From Schinkia azotoformans LMG 9581 (GTDB taxonomy: Bacteria > Bacillota > Bacilli > Bacillales > Bacillaceae_J): a DNA stretch of 64,000 nucleotides. Shown here piece by piece: positions 16,439 through 25,891 of this stretch (its first letter is position 1; each line of letters opens with the position of its first letter). A model generated the notes under the pieces. That model was not told the DNA's origin, did no database searches, and saw only the letters and a list, made by a program, of their open reading frames with translations. Both the position numbers and the translations under genes were made by a program. The stretch lies in assembly GCF_000307855.1 (NCBI RefSeq), contig NZ_AJLR01000034.1:1-64000 (forward strand). Reading direction: 5' to 3'.

Positions 16439-17407
16439 TTACAGTAAAACAAAAGTCAACAGTGAAAGAGCTACAGATGTAATCAACATCGCTACAAAAG
16501 GGCGCATTGCTTTTGTTTTGACGTCCGCAAGACTAATATTTAATCCCAGCCCAACCATTGCCGTTGTTAATATAAAAGTTGTAGCTGTAGCAACTCCGCT
16601 CATAAATGAATCTGTCACAGGTAAGTATGTACCAAGAACATAGCTTCCAAAAAAGCTCATTGCAATAAATCCAAAGAGAAACCATGGAATATCAACTTTC
16701 CCGTTCGATTCCGAATGATTTTTTCGTTTCATCCAATAGACAAGAATAAAGCATAATGGAATGAGTAAGAACACCCTTCCCAGTTTAGCTAGTAAACCGA
16801 TAGCCAAAGCATCTTGTCCACCGGGAGCTGCGGCTAGTGCAACATGGGCAAGCTCATGAAGACTAATGCCAGACCAGATGCCGTATTTTTCTGCCGTCAC
16901 ATCTAAAATAGGCAATAACAGTGTATAGCAAATCGAAAAAACAGTTCCGACTAAGGCAATGATCCCAACGCTAGTTGCCGTATCCTCATCCTTCGCTTTA
17001 ATAATCGGTGCAACTGCTGCAATCGCCGCCGCTCCACATACTCCCGTTCCTACTCCTAATAAAAGAGAGATCGAAGTGTCCGCCTTCAACCATTTAGCCA
17101 GTAAAAGCGTTACAGTAATTGCAAAAATAATTGTTCCCGCATCCCAGGCAAGCAATCCTAGCCCTTCATGAAAAATAACATCCATATTTAATTTCAATCC
17201 GTACAAAATAATCGCAAAACGCAATAATTTCTTGGAAGCAAATTGGATTCCGGTGCGGAAAGTATCTGGATAACCCCAAATTTGTCGATATACAACAGCC
17301 AAAATAATAGCACAGGCCATTGGCCCAATCTGTTTAAATCCCGGAATCAAAGCCAGACCATACCCCAATAATGCAATTAAAAACGTGAACCCAATACCCT
17401 TATACAT
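16439..17407 (-). CDS. YeiH/UPF0324-family putative anion exporter
   Basis: A 322-residue membrane protein with about ten transmembrane segments. The family signature is the glycine-rich helix LLLGVGTGVCGAAAIAAVAP and the segment SGISLHELAHVALAAA. Members are annotated as putative sulfate or sulfite exporters, and some occur with taurine or cysteine metabolism; none of those genes adjoins it here. The LysR-type regulator often found next to yeiH is also missing. Confidence 0.88.
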   Translation of the reverse strand: MYKGIGFTFLIALLGYGLALIPGFKQIGPMACAIILAVVYRQIWGYPDTFRTGIQFASKKLLRFAIILYGLKLNMDVIFHEGLGLLAWDAGTIIFAITVTLLLAKWLKADTSISLLLGVGTGVCGAAAIAAVAPIIKAKDEDTATSVGIIALVGTVFSICYTLLLPILDVTAEKYGIWSGISLHELAHVALAAAPGGQDALAIGLLAKLGRVFLLIPLCFILVYWMKRKNHSESNGKVDIPWFLFGFIAMSFFGSYVLGTYLPVTDSFMSGVATATTFILTTAMVGLGLNISLADVKTKAMRPFVAMLITSVALSLLTFVLL

Positions 17408-17566
17408 TTAAACACCCCTAACCTTAAACCAATTGCGACTTAGTTATTTTATTTTAATATAATTCCGATTTTTTCGCCTTAAAAATACAATAAAAAGTAT
17501 TTAAATTGGGCAAAGTAACCTTATTATACTCTAGGATTTTCCAATAGAAGTGAAAAGAGGATTTTT

Positions 17567-18925
17567 ATGTTTTTCAAAAATGATAATTCAGAAAAGGTAT
17601 TCAATCAGATTAATGAAAAACTATCCCCATCAATTGATATTGTAAAAAAGGATGTAGAATCAAAAGGAAAAAAGCTCTCTATTCTATATTACAAAAGCTT
17701 AGTTGATGAAATGAATATTCAAACTATAGTCATCAAGCCCTTTTTTGAAATAGAGCAATTAAGTGAATTTTCAAACCATCTTCAATCAAATCCAAAAACG
17801 AAGAACTTTCAGGATGAAGCTGATGCCTTGCAGGAATTATTATCAGGTCGTATTTTATTACTCCTGGAACATTTTTTGTTTCTAATTGATTTTAAAAAAG
17901 ATGTTGATGATACGCTGTCGGAATCATCTGTCGAAACGACGATACAAGGGCCTCATCTGGCATTAAGCAGCAATCTGGCAATAAATATTACGCTAATTCG
18001 GGAACGATACCCGCAAACATCTTTAAAAGTAAAAAATACAGTTGTAGGGTCCGTTTCAAGAACAAAAGTTGCAATACTTTATGATGAGCAAACAGTAAAT
18101 AAGGATGTATTAATAAAGGCCCAAAAAATGCTTAATGAATTAAATGTAGATCTATTTCAATCAGGAGAGCAATTAAATGATCTGATAACAAGACGAAACC
18201 GGTCTTTATTTCCCACTATAATGATGACTGAAAGACCAGATCGAGTTGTCTATAATATAGCTCAAGGGAAGATCGTACTAATCGTATCTGGTTCACCTTT
18301 TGCGATTATTATTCCAACGGTTTTTTATGACTTTATGACATCAATGGCGGAAGTGTATCAGCCCTTTTGGACTAGTCGATTTTTACTTTCACTACGGTAT
18401 ATTGGATTACTATTTACGATCACATTGCCGGCATTTTATGTTGCGGTTACATCTTATAGCCCGGAACTTTTTCGAGTACAGCTCGCATTATCAATCGCTG
18501 GGAGCAGGGCAAACGTACCCTATCCTTCCTATTTAGAAGTATTATTTATGTTATTGATGATGGAATTATTAACCGAGGCTAGTATTCGCTTACCAAAAAC
18601 AATCGGCCAAACCGCTACTACCGTAGGTGGTTTAATTTTAGGTCAAGCTGCCACTGACGCAAGTCTTGTTAGTAACATCATGATTATTATAGTCTCTGCC
18701 GTTGCTATTTCTAATTTTGTCATTCCTATTAGTACGTTGAGTTTTTCCTTTAGATTGACGAAATACATTCTATTGTTCATTGCAATCTTTTTTGGACTGG
18801 TGGGGATCGTAATCGGTATATTTGTATTAATTGCTTATCTAGTTAATCTTGATAGCTTTGGTCAACCTTATCTAAAACTATTTTTGGCAAAGCCTTCCGA
18901 GTCAAAGAAAATGTTTAAGACTTGA
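17567..18925 (+). CDS. GerA-family spore germination protein, A subunit
   Basis: A 452-residue GerA-type A subunit: a soluble N-terminal region (1-240) followed by four or five membrane segments (about 245-430). Family motifs include TRRNRSLFPTIMMTERPDR and IRLPKTIGQTATTVGGLILG. With the B and C subunits it forms a nutrient germinant receptor in the spore inner membrane. It is the first gene of a three-gene operon. GAAAAGAGG precedes the ATG. A forespore SigG promoter would be expected; only a loose match lies upstream. Confidence 0.92.
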   Translation: MFFKNDNSEKVFNQINEKLSPSIDIVKKDVESKGKKLSILYYKSLVDEMNIQTIVIKPFFEIEQLSEFSNHLQSNPKTKNFQDEADALQELLSGRILLLLEHFLFLIDFKKDVDDTLSESSVETTIQGPHLALSSNLAINITLIRERYPQTSLKVKNTVVGSVSRTKVAILYDEQTVNKDVLIKAQKMLNELNVDLFQSGEQLNDLITRRNRSLFPTIMMTERPDRVVYNIAQGKIVLIVSGSPFAIIIPTVFYDFMTSMAEVYQPFWTSRFLLSLRYIGLLFTITLPAFYVAVTSYSPELFRVQLALSIAGSRANVPYPSYLEVLFMLLMMELLTEASIRLPKTIGQTATTVGGLILGQAATDASLVSNIMIIIVSAVAISNFVIPISTLSFSFRLTKYILLFIAIFFGLVGIVIGIFVLIAYLVNLDSFGQPYLKLFLAKPSESKKMFKT

Positions 18926-18942
18926 AGGGAGTTCTCATTTAA

Positions 18943-20025
18943 TTGAACCGTTACTTTTTTTACACAGTATTGTTAAACATGTTAATTAATGTCATCATTT
19001 TTGTTCCTGAAATTTTATTGGATCAGCGTTTTGAAGGAGCTGTTATGTCCATCCTCTTGGCCATTCCAATTGGGATGACTTTAACGGTTTTATTTGTTAA
19101 TTGCATTTCAAATTTCCCGCAACAAGGGCTTCCGGAAATATTAGATATTCTAAAAACAAAGTGGATTAAAAAGCTCATTCTATTTTTATTTAGCTTGATT
19201 TGGTTTTCTGCTGGAGCTATTACGCTTATAGCCAGTATTAATATTACACAAGTATTCATGAACCCAGAAGCCCTAACTTTCCCATTATATTTGATTTTTG
19301 TTGCGGCAATCTCATTCGCGATTCAACTAAAATCTGATAAAGTCCTATTTCTATTGGAAATAATATTGATCTTAAATCTTCCACTCCTTGCTTTTGTTTT
19401 TTTTAAGACAATGGGAAGCGAGTATTTCAGTTGGGATGCGATGTTAGAGGTAAGTACATATATTAATGAGGCACCCACCTGGAGTGCTGTAGCATCAGCC
19501 ACTTATATTTTTTCTGGGTACTTAAACCTTGTAATTTTTAATCGATTATTTCCAGAAAAAATTACTAAAAAATGGTTTGTAGTAATATTTGTTTTCAGTA
19601 TTATTAATTTACTAACAACCTTTTTTATTCCCATTGCTTTTCATGGTGCTGATGGTGTTAGTGACTATACTTATCCATGGATTACTACAGCTGATTCTTT
19701 ACGAATTGATTATGGTCCGATCGAAAGAGTTATTTTTTTATTTTTAATGTTATATCTTTCCCTTTCTTTATTAAGTGTTACCATTCATTGGCATGTTGCT
19801 TTATACCTTGCTAAAGGTGCTTTTCCAGCGAAAACAGAAAAGAAAACAAAGTGGATTACATGGGGCATCATTGCCTTATTAGTCATTGCAGGCGGGTATT
19901 TAGTGAATATTTTAGAGAGTAGATTACTTAACACCTTTACAAGGTACTGGATGAATGTCCGGATATTATTTGAAATTGGAGTTCTAATTTTATTGTTTTT
20001 TTTAAGTAGGTGGAAACGGAAATGA
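18943..20025 (+). CDS. GerB-family spore germination permease, B subunit
   Basis: A 360-residue protein with ten transmembrane segments, of the APC-superfamily GerB group. This subunit is thought to bind the germinant (often an amino acid). Start is TTG at 18943 preceded by GAAGGGAG. It begins 17 nt after the A subunit, and its stop overlaps the start of the C subunit (ATGA). Confidence 0.92.
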   Translation: MNRYFFYTVLLNMLINVIIFVPEILLDQRFEGAVMSILLAIPIGMTLTVLFVNCISNFPQQGLPEILDILKTKWIKKLILFLFSLIWFSAGAITLIASINITQVFMNPEALTFPLYLIFVAAISFAIQLKSDKVLFLLEIILILNLPLLAFVFFKTMGSEYFSWDAMLEVSTYINEAPTWSAVASATYIFSGYLNLVIFNRLFPEKITKKWFVVIFVFSIINLLTTFFIPIAFHGADGVSDYTYPWITTADSLRIDYGPIERVIFLFLMLYLSLSLLSVTIHWHVALYLAKGAFPAKTEKKTKWITWGIIALLVIAGGYLVNILESRLLNTFTRYWMNVRILFEIGVLILLFFLSRWKRK

Positions 20026-21131
20026 GGCGTTACTTTAAAGGTTTGTTGCTTTTATCATTACTCGTTTTTCTTGTTTTAATCAGTAGTGGATGTGGCTTTA
20101 AAGATATTGATAAACGTTTTTTTGTTGTAGGGATCGGAATTGACTCAATTAAAAACGAAGAAGAACAATATTTAGTGAGCCTTAAACTTGCAATCCCTGC
20201 TTCCGATTTAAGCACGGGCAAAAACGAATTTATCATTGTTTCGGAGAAAGCTAAAACAATAACCGAGGCTGTTAGAATGATTAAATCAAAAGTAGATAAA
20301 GAGCTGGAATTCAGCCATGCAAAGATTATTATTTATGGTGAGGAGTTAATTAAGAATGACATGCCAGGACACCTAGTTTATTGGTTTATTCGCAGAAGAG
20401 ATATTCAACAAATTGCTTATATGAGCATTGGGAAGCCAACAGCTTTGGACGTTTTGAAGGTGAAACCGAAGTCGGAACGGCTGCCATCCAATGCAATGTT
20501 CCTGGCATTTGGCAAAACTGGAACGGAAACACCCTATACCATTACCGCACCACTTTTTGAATTTCAACGAAGGATAATAGAAAGAGGACAAGATCCCTAT
20601 TTACCAATTATTGAAGCCGATAAGGACCTTCTGGAAATTAACAAGTTAGGTATTATGGATAAACGAAAATTAATACATACCCTGTCACCGGATGAAACGG
20701 AACTATTTAACTTACTTACTGGTAATGTCCCCAAATTCGAGCTCAAGGTCTCAAAAGATGACCTCTATTTTTTAATATTCGGTAAAAAAGTGAATTCGAA
20801 ATATATAATACATACACCTACTGGAAATAAACCGTATATCACAGTTCAAATAGACATCAATGGTACCATGGAAGAAGCGCTATTTAATATTTCTATGAAG
20901 GATATTCCTAAATACGAAAAAGCGGCTAAGGAAGATTTAGAAAATAGGATCAAGGACTTTTTGGTATCCCTTCAAAAAGCAAATCTTGACCCTATCGGCT
21001 TTGGACTTCGATATCGCTCAAGACATTTTAATAACAAAACAGAATGGGAAATGTGGCAGTCGATTTACCCTGAAATCGAGTTTAGAGTAAAAGCGAACGT
21101 AAAGATAGAAGGTGTGGGCATCATTGAGTAA
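20022..21131 (+). CDS. GerC-family spore germination lipoprotein, C subunit
   Basis: A 369-residue lipoprotein: signal peptide with lipobox ISSGC (Cys about residue 24), then the GerC domain FKDIDKRFFVVGIGID, which continues to a C-terminal region like other GerAC proteins. It is anchored outside the spore inner membrane as the third receptor subunit. The ATG at 20022 overlaps the TGA of the B subunit, with AGGTGG upstream; the GTG at 20010 is less likely. Confidence 0.92.
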   Translation: MRRYFKGLLLLSLLVFLVLISSGCGFKDIDKRFFVVGIGIDSIKNEEEQYLVSLKLAIPASDLSTGKNEFIIVSEKAKTITEAVRMIKSKVDKELEFSHAKIIIYGEELIKNDMPGHLVYWFIRRRDIQQIAYMSIGKPTALDVLKVKPKSERLPSNAMFLAFGKTGTETPYTITAPLFEFQRRIIERGQDPYLPIIEADKDLLEINKLGIMDKRKLIHTLSPDETELFNLLTGNVPKFELKVSKDDLYFLIFGKKVNSKYIIHTPTGNKPYITVQIDINGTMEEALFNISMKDIPKYEKAAKEDLENRIKDFLVSLQKANLDPIGFGLRYRSRHFNNKTEWEMWQSIYPEIEFRVKANVKIEGVGIIE

Positions 21132-21148
21132 ATATTTCACCTGACAGC

Positions 21149-21192
21149 AAGGGTATGAAATCCAGATCCAGTTGATTTCATACCCTTTTTCT
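21149..21192 (+). terminator. Terminator of the ger operon
   Basis: AAGGGTATGAAATC...GATTTCATACCCTT followed by TTTCTTTT. Confidence 0.85.
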
Positions 21193-21205
21193 TTTGGTTG
21201 TATGG

Positions 21206-22129
21206 CTAGATGCGATGCTGCATATAAATACTTGGCTTTGTAATTGCTTGTAATTTTTCATATTGCTCTAATGTGATTTGATTTTTTATTGTTTCTTGCA
21301 CATTTTCTCTGAGCTGCTCGATACTACTTGCACCTGGAATAATTGTCGCAACTGTTTCATTAAACAATGGGTACCGTAATGCAATATTATTAACCGTTTG
21401 CGGTGGAATCAACAGGTCTTGTATTTCCCCGTTAATAGCTACAATTTCATCATAAGAATAATCAAGATACCCTTTTTCGAAAACTTGTGCAGTGGTCTTG
21501 TCCTTTATTTTTTCTGTTAATAACCCTTTAGCTAATGGGCCACGGGCAATAATGCTAACTTGCTTTTCTTTAAGGAGTGGAAAAAGTTCTTCAGGTCTGC
21601 GGTCAAGTAAGCTATACTGCATCATTACACTGACAATATTTGATTTTTTTACAAATTCATTTATAACATTCGGCCGAATCGATGAAATTCCATAGTGACG
21701 GATAAGACCTTCTTTTTTTAAATCCTCAAAAGCCGCTATCGTTTCATCAATCGGATCCTCGATTGTACCCCCATGTAGTTGATACAAATCGACATAATCC
21801 GTCTGAAGCCGGCGCAAGCTTTCTTTTACCTCAGCTTTTATGTAATTAGCCGATGGATCCCAAATCCAACTGTCTTTATTCTCGTTCCAGCGATTACCAA
21901 CCTTCGTAGCAACAATGACCTCACCACGACGACCTTTAATCGCTTTACCAACAATTTCTTCGTTAATTCCGAAATCATAAAGATCCGCCGTATCAAGGAA
22001 ATTCACACCTGTATGTAACGCCTCATGAATAATTCGAATACCTTTTTCTACATCTGTACCAAGAGACATGCAGCCAAGACCAATTTCGCTTATATATAGG
22101 TCTGAAGTTCCTAATTGGTTTTTCTTCAT
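21206..22129 (-). CDS. Aldo/keto reductase
   Basis: A 307-residue AKR-fold enzyme: LGTSDLYISEIGLGCMSLG, the catalytic-Asp/Tyr motif FLDTADLYDFGINE, Lys in IVATKVGN, and His in DLYQLHGG. It uses NADPH to reduce aldehydes or ketones; the natural substrate is not evident. It is monocistronic. Confidence 0.93.
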   Translation of the reverse strand: MKKNQLGTSDLYISEIGLGCMSLGTDVEKGIRIIHEALHTGVNFLDTADLYDFGINEEIVGKAIKGRRGEVIVATKVGNRWNENKDSWIWDPSANYIKAEVKESLRRLQTDYVDLYQLHGGTIEDPIDETIAAFEDLKKEGLIRHYGISSIRPNVINEFVKKSNIVSVMMQYSLLDRRPEELFPLLKEKQVSIIARGPLAKGLLTEKIKDKTTAQVFEKGYLDYSYDEIVAINGEIQDLLIPPQTVNNIALRYPLFNETVATIIPGASSIEQLRENVQETIKNQITLEQYEKLQAITKPSIYMQHRI

Positions 22130-22316
22130 TATTGGACCCCCTGCTTCTATTAGATTTTTGAAACTATTAATTGGAAGTTTGTTACATCTCTATTTTATCG
22201 TATGGCCAGCCGATTGTCTTATTTTTTTAAAAGTAATTATCATTTTTATTTATTCATACTTTTGGTTACAATAGAAATTGAAATGCCTATGCAAATATTT
22301 ACTTAGGAGTGAAATA

Positions 22317-22748
22317 ATGGCCTTAAATGTTTATATGATTTTCAATGGAGAATGTCGACAAGCAGTAGAATTTTATGGACAGGTTTTTGGTTCTGAAGCA
22401 AGAATCATGTCATTCGGAGATGCACCCCCTAATCCTGAGTTTCCTATGCCTGAGGAAGCAAAAAACCTTGTTATGCATGCTGAACTTATGATATCAGGTT
22501 CAAGAGTTATGTTCTCGGATTCTTTCCCTGGGCGTCCTTATGTAAAAGGGAACAACATTGAGCTAGCCATAGTTAGCACGGATATGGATGAGGTCAAATC
22601 AATCTTCAATCAGCTAAAAGAAGGCGGCAAAGTAGAAATGGAGTTGCAGGAAACATTCTGGAGCAAATGCTACGGCAAGCTAACAGATAAATTTGGTGTT
22701 GAATGGCAAGTCAGCCATGACGATGGCTCTGCCCATCAGGGAGAATAG
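22317..22748 (+). CDS. VOC-family (PhnB/glyoxalase-like) protein
   Basis: A 143-residue VOC protein of the PhnB-like group: YMIFNGECRQAVEFYGQVFG at the N-terminus and the C-terminal WSKCYGKLTDKFGVEWQVS. Such proteins may bind a metal; many members have no known reaction. The ATG at 22317 has TTAGGAGTG upstream; the longer frame from 22278 has none. Confidence 0.88.
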   Translation: MALNVYMIFNGECRQAVEFYGQVFGSEARIMSFGDAPPNPEFPMPEEAKNLVMHAELMISGSRVMFSDSFPGRPYVKGNNIELAIVSTDMDEVKSIFNQLKEGGKVEMELQETFWSKCYGKLTDKFGVEWQVSHDDGSAHQGE

Positions 22749-22757
22749 TAAAATAAA

Positions 22758-22798
22758 AAAGGATAAGGAGCTTTCATTTAAAAAGTTCTTTATCCTTT
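22758..22798. terminator. Bidirectional terminator
   Basis: AAAGGATAAGGAGCT pairs over 15 bp with AGTTCTTTATCCTTT between convergent genes; A/T tracts flank both sides. Confidence 0.8.
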
Positions 22799-22803
22799 AT
22801 TTT

Positions 22804-23574
22804 TTACTTCAAGCCACGATTTACAACCTGGATACCGCCTGACGCTGAAATCACACTCCCGGTAATAAAATCCGAGTTATCTTCACATAAAAAGCAGATA
22901 ATCCGTCCGATATCCTCCCCGGTACCGGAACGTCCGACAGGTGTATGATTATCTTTAATTAATCTAGCTGTTTCAATATCTGCTTCCTTCATTTCTCCAA
23001 TAATATCACCAGGACAAACCATATTGGCTGTAATCCCGTATTCAGCCTCTTCAAAGGCGATTGTTTTAGTTAATGATACAAGCCCAGCCTTGGCTGCAGC
23101 GAATGCAGACCGATAAATCCAGCCAGGTGTGTGCTCTGCATCTTGGAAACCATAGGTTATAATTCTGCCAAACTTCTGTTTTCTCATAATCGGAATGGTT
23201 AGCTTCAAAAAATGAAAGACCGCATTTAAATTGCCATTAATGATCTCATACCATTCTTTTTCATCATAATCAACGAGCTTTTTCCGTTCAAAAATATAGG
23301 GACCTGCATTGTTGACCAGATAATCAATTCTGCCAAAGCGTTTCATAGCTTGTTCAATTATATTCGCAATGTCCTCTTTCTTGGTCACATCACCCTGAAC
23401 GAATTGTAGCTTTTCTTGATAAGGCTCCCATTCGGTCATTAATTGAGACACCCGAGTAACATCGCTTCGATAATTGATCGTAACGGAGCAACCCATTTCC
23501 AGAAATTGTTCCGTAACCTTTTTCCCAAGCCCTTTCGACCCTGCCGTTATTACTGCATGCCTCAATAAATTCAC
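22804..23574 (-). CDS. SDR-family oxidoreductase, atypical active site
   Basis: A 256-residue short-chain dehydrogenase/reductase. The cofactor loop is ITAGSKGLGKKV and NNAG is present (LVNNAGPY). At the catalytic YxxxK site the sequence reads FAAAK, so Tyr is replaced by Phe, and the expected Ser region reads IITYGFQDA. It may use another residue, such as the Tyr four positions earlier, or be non-catalytic. It lies 50 nt downstream of folE in the same orientation, which suggests a pterin-related substrate. Pteridine reductases carry TGxxxRxG, which this does not match. Confidence 0.85.
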   Translation of the reverse strand: MNLLRHAVITAGSKGLGKKVTEQFLEMGCSVTINYRSDVTRVSQLMTEWEPYQEKLQFVQGDVTKKEDIANIIEQAMKRFGRIDYLVNNAGPYIFERKKLVDYDEKEWYEIINGNLNAVFHFLKLTIPIMRKQKFGRIITYGFQDAEHTPGWIYRSAFAAAKAGLVSLTKTIAFEEAEYGITANMVCPGDIIGEMKEADIETARLIKDNHTPVGRSGTGEDIGRIICFLCEDNSDFITGSVISASGGIQVVNRGLK

Positions 23575-23623
23575 CTGCCTATTTTTTCGAATCGTGTCAA
23601 TTCATCTTACTTCCATTGAAATA

Positions 23624-24259
23624 TTACCTGTTTAATAATGATAAAAACTCAATACGTGCATCAGACTGATTAGCAAACATCCCTCTCACAGCTGTCGTTG
23701 TTGTCGATGAATTAGATTTTTTAATTCCCCTGCCACACATACACATATGTTTTGCTTCTACTACAACCATCACACCTTGAGGATGTAGCACTTCTTCAAT
23801 CGCATCTGCAATTTGATTCGTTAGTCTTTCCTGTACTTGAAACCGTCTAGCATACCCTTCTACCATACGGCCAATTTTCGATAATCCTGTTATTTTTTCA
23901 CTTGGCACATAACCCACATGGGCAACTCCAAAAAACGGCGCAAAATGATGCTCACACATTGAATAAAATTCAATATCCCGTACAAGGACTAATTCCTGAT
24001 GATCCACTGCAAAAATCTTCTCTAAATGCTCTTTCGGATCTTCTCGATAGCCTTCTGTGTACTCTAGAAAAGCTTTTAGGACACGAACCGGCGTCTCATG
24101 AAGCCCATCTCGAGTAGGATCGTCTCCGCATAATTTTATTAATTCCTTCAATGAGTTCATTACATTTTGCGCTTGAGCGAGCTTTATTTCTTGATCAGGA
24201 TCGTTTTTAAATATTTCAAGTACCTTTTCAGATATTAAATTACTTTCCGCAATAGACAT
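23624..24259 (-). CDS. folE: GTP cyclohydrolase I
   Basis: A 211-residue GTP cyclohydrolase I, converting GTP to dihydroneopterin triphosphate, first step of folate and pterin synthesis. Zinc ligands are visible in FYSMCEHHFAPFFG and HMCMCGRGI; the substrate motifs DDPTRDGLHETP and the SKIGRMVEGYARRFQVQERL region (split at 20 residues) are conserved. The ATG at 24259 has GAGGAGAG at 7 nt; the ATG at 24280 has no RBS. It stands apart from the usual mtrA-mtrB context and leads a two-gene unit with an atypical SDR. Confidence 0.93.
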   Translation of the reverse strand: MSIAESNLISEKVLEIFKNDPDQEIKLAQAQNVMNSLKELIKLCGDDPTRDGLHETPVRVLKAFLEYTEGYREDPKEHLEKIFAVDHQELVLVRDIEFYSMCEHHFAPFFGVAHVGYVPSEKITGLSKIGRMVEGYARRFQVQERLTNQIADAIEEVLHPQGVMVVVEAKHMCMCGRGIKKSNSSTTTTAVRGMFANQSDARIEFLSLLNR

Positions 24260-24449
24260 AAATTTACTCTCCTCTGCCATTTCAATAAAACAAAGATGTT
24301 ATTTAAAGTGAATTTTTAATAAACAATATAATATAAAAAATAGCCTATTACCTTTAATTAAGTCAATTAATTTGATTCGCTAATTGTTATCAAGATAAAA
24401 AATAGGTTCATAGCCGCAGTTAATTTCATAGGTTTTTTATACTATCAAT

Positions 24450-25673
24450 TTATATATAACGGTATTCTGGAGAATGAACCTCTCCCATAAACAAAATAAT
24501 TCCTGACTCGTTATCCAGAATGACAAAAAAGAACGGGTGATTGACATTCATTATTTTCATCACGGGGCTCGCTGTCTCTTCTATTTCCACAGATGTTGCA
24601 GCAGCAGCTTCCGTTCCTTTTTCATTAACTTCAATATAGCTTTTATGAAGAATTTCATCGATGCAAACCCCACCATTTTCTACCATTCGGCTAAAATCAG
24701 CGTTACCAGAAAAAGCCGATGGCATTCCCAAATTGATCAGTGAATCATTCAGATTAGTAGAGTAATCCATTTTAAATTTTGGAAGGGTGATAGATACCTC
24801 CTGTTTATTAAACTGATTTATCCGGTTGACCCATTGATCATATGTTAGCCGTTGGTAAAAATCATCCAAAGAGGCCCCTTCTTTGGGCAGTATCACAATC
24901 ATGCTTAATTCATTATCTTTATAAGGGAGATCTATTACTTGTACTAGCTCATCTTCAAAATATTTAAATTCATTCGTTTGCCTCATAAATGGTAGCTTTT
25001 GGGGCTGGTCTGTTGATACATAAAATGTATCTTCAAACGTTTGTTTTTCGTCAAATGAATGATCCCATTCTCCATAAAAATAAATAGCATTGATCAAATA
25101 GGCTACAGTATTAGATTCAATATTTTCTATCATTTTTTCAATCTTGCCGTTTGTTTTCTGTTTAACCCATTGATTTATTTCATCAGTTGTCTTCGGATCT
25201 GAAAAATCCATTTCAGAGACCTTCGCCAAATAATAATCCTCTGTTTTCTTTACAAAATCCTCTAAAAAAGGAGAGCCTTCTTTTAACCATAAAGAATTGG
25301 CAATATTCAATGTCGCTTCGTAATTCCGTTCGTATGTCCGACTTAAGAAAGATGCATAAGCACGGTTAATATCTGACGGTTCATAATCACTCACTTGTAA
25401 TACCTTAGCCAACTCCTTTTGAGTATCGCTTGCTGCACCATTAAAGGTCATTGATAAAGCAGAATGAATGCTAAATGGGGAGAAAAATGTATTTTGCTCC
25501 TCTTTATTTTTGATTAGCTCGTCTAGTAATTTAAAGGCGAAACGGTTATTTGCTTCCGTAATCATTTTATAATCATCTTTCCCAAATTTTGCTGAACCAA
25601 AGTCTGGTGAACTAGATGAACCGCAGCCTGTAAGAAAAAGAATAAGGGATAGTATTAAATAAAAGCCTTTCAT
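24450..25673 (-). CDS. Serpin-family lipoprotein (protease inhibitor)
   Basis: A 407-residue serpin with a lipoprotein signal (LILFLTGCG, Cys about 17). The family motifs NTFFSPFSIHSALSM, YLINAIYFYGEWDHSF and NVNHPFFFVI are present. The hinge of the reactive loop, NEKGTEAAAATSVEIEE, has the small residues needed for insertion, so it should be inhibitory. Counting from the hinge places P1-P1' near Thr-Ala, which would favour elastase-like or subtilisin-like targets. It would sit on the outer face of the cell membrane and protect against serine proteases. Target unknown. Confidence 0.92.
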   Translation of the reverse strand: MKGFYLILSLILFLTGCGSSSSPDFGSAKFGKDDYKMITEANNRFAFKLLDELIKNKEEQNTFFSPFSIHSALSMTFNGAASDTQKELAKVLQVSDYEPSDINRAYASFLSRTYERNYEATLNIANSLWLKEGSPFLEDFVKKTEDYYLAKVSEMDFSDPKTTDEINQWVKQKTNGKIEKMIENIESNTVAYLINAIYFYGEWDHSFDEKQTFEDTFYVSTDQPQKLPFMRQTNEFKYFEDELVQVIDLPYKDNELSMIVILPKEGASLDDFYQRLTYDQWVNRINQFNKQEVSITLPKFKMDYSTNLNDSLINLGMPSAFSGNADFSRMVENGGVCIDEILHKSYIEVNEKGTEAAAATSVEIEETASPVMKIMNVNHPFFFVILDNESGIILFMGEVHSPEYRYI

Positions 25674-25782
25674 TGAATGGTCGTCCTCCTTTGTATCAAT
25701 GTATCTCTTAAATTGATTTACAAATTAGACGATAAGATTTGAGAAAGGTTCCATGATTTTTATGTATAGTTTCATAATAGTT

Positions 25783-25854
25783 GGTCATTGTCCGTAATCA
25801 AATCGACATTGACCTCTGTTTGGTGAGGATAAACGCAAATTATCTACCACCAAA
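25783..25854. repeat. Tandem inverted repeats
   Basis: IR1 (25783-25814) pairs GGTCATTGTC with GACATTGACC with one mismatch. IR2 (25819-25854) pairs TTTGGTG with CACCAAA, with inner GATA/TATC. They lie between the EF-G-binding protein gene and the serpin gene and may form a structured leader or operator. Confidence 0.45.
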
Positions 25855-25891
25855 TCACTGCTCAATTGTTGCGCCAATTTTATCCAATAAA

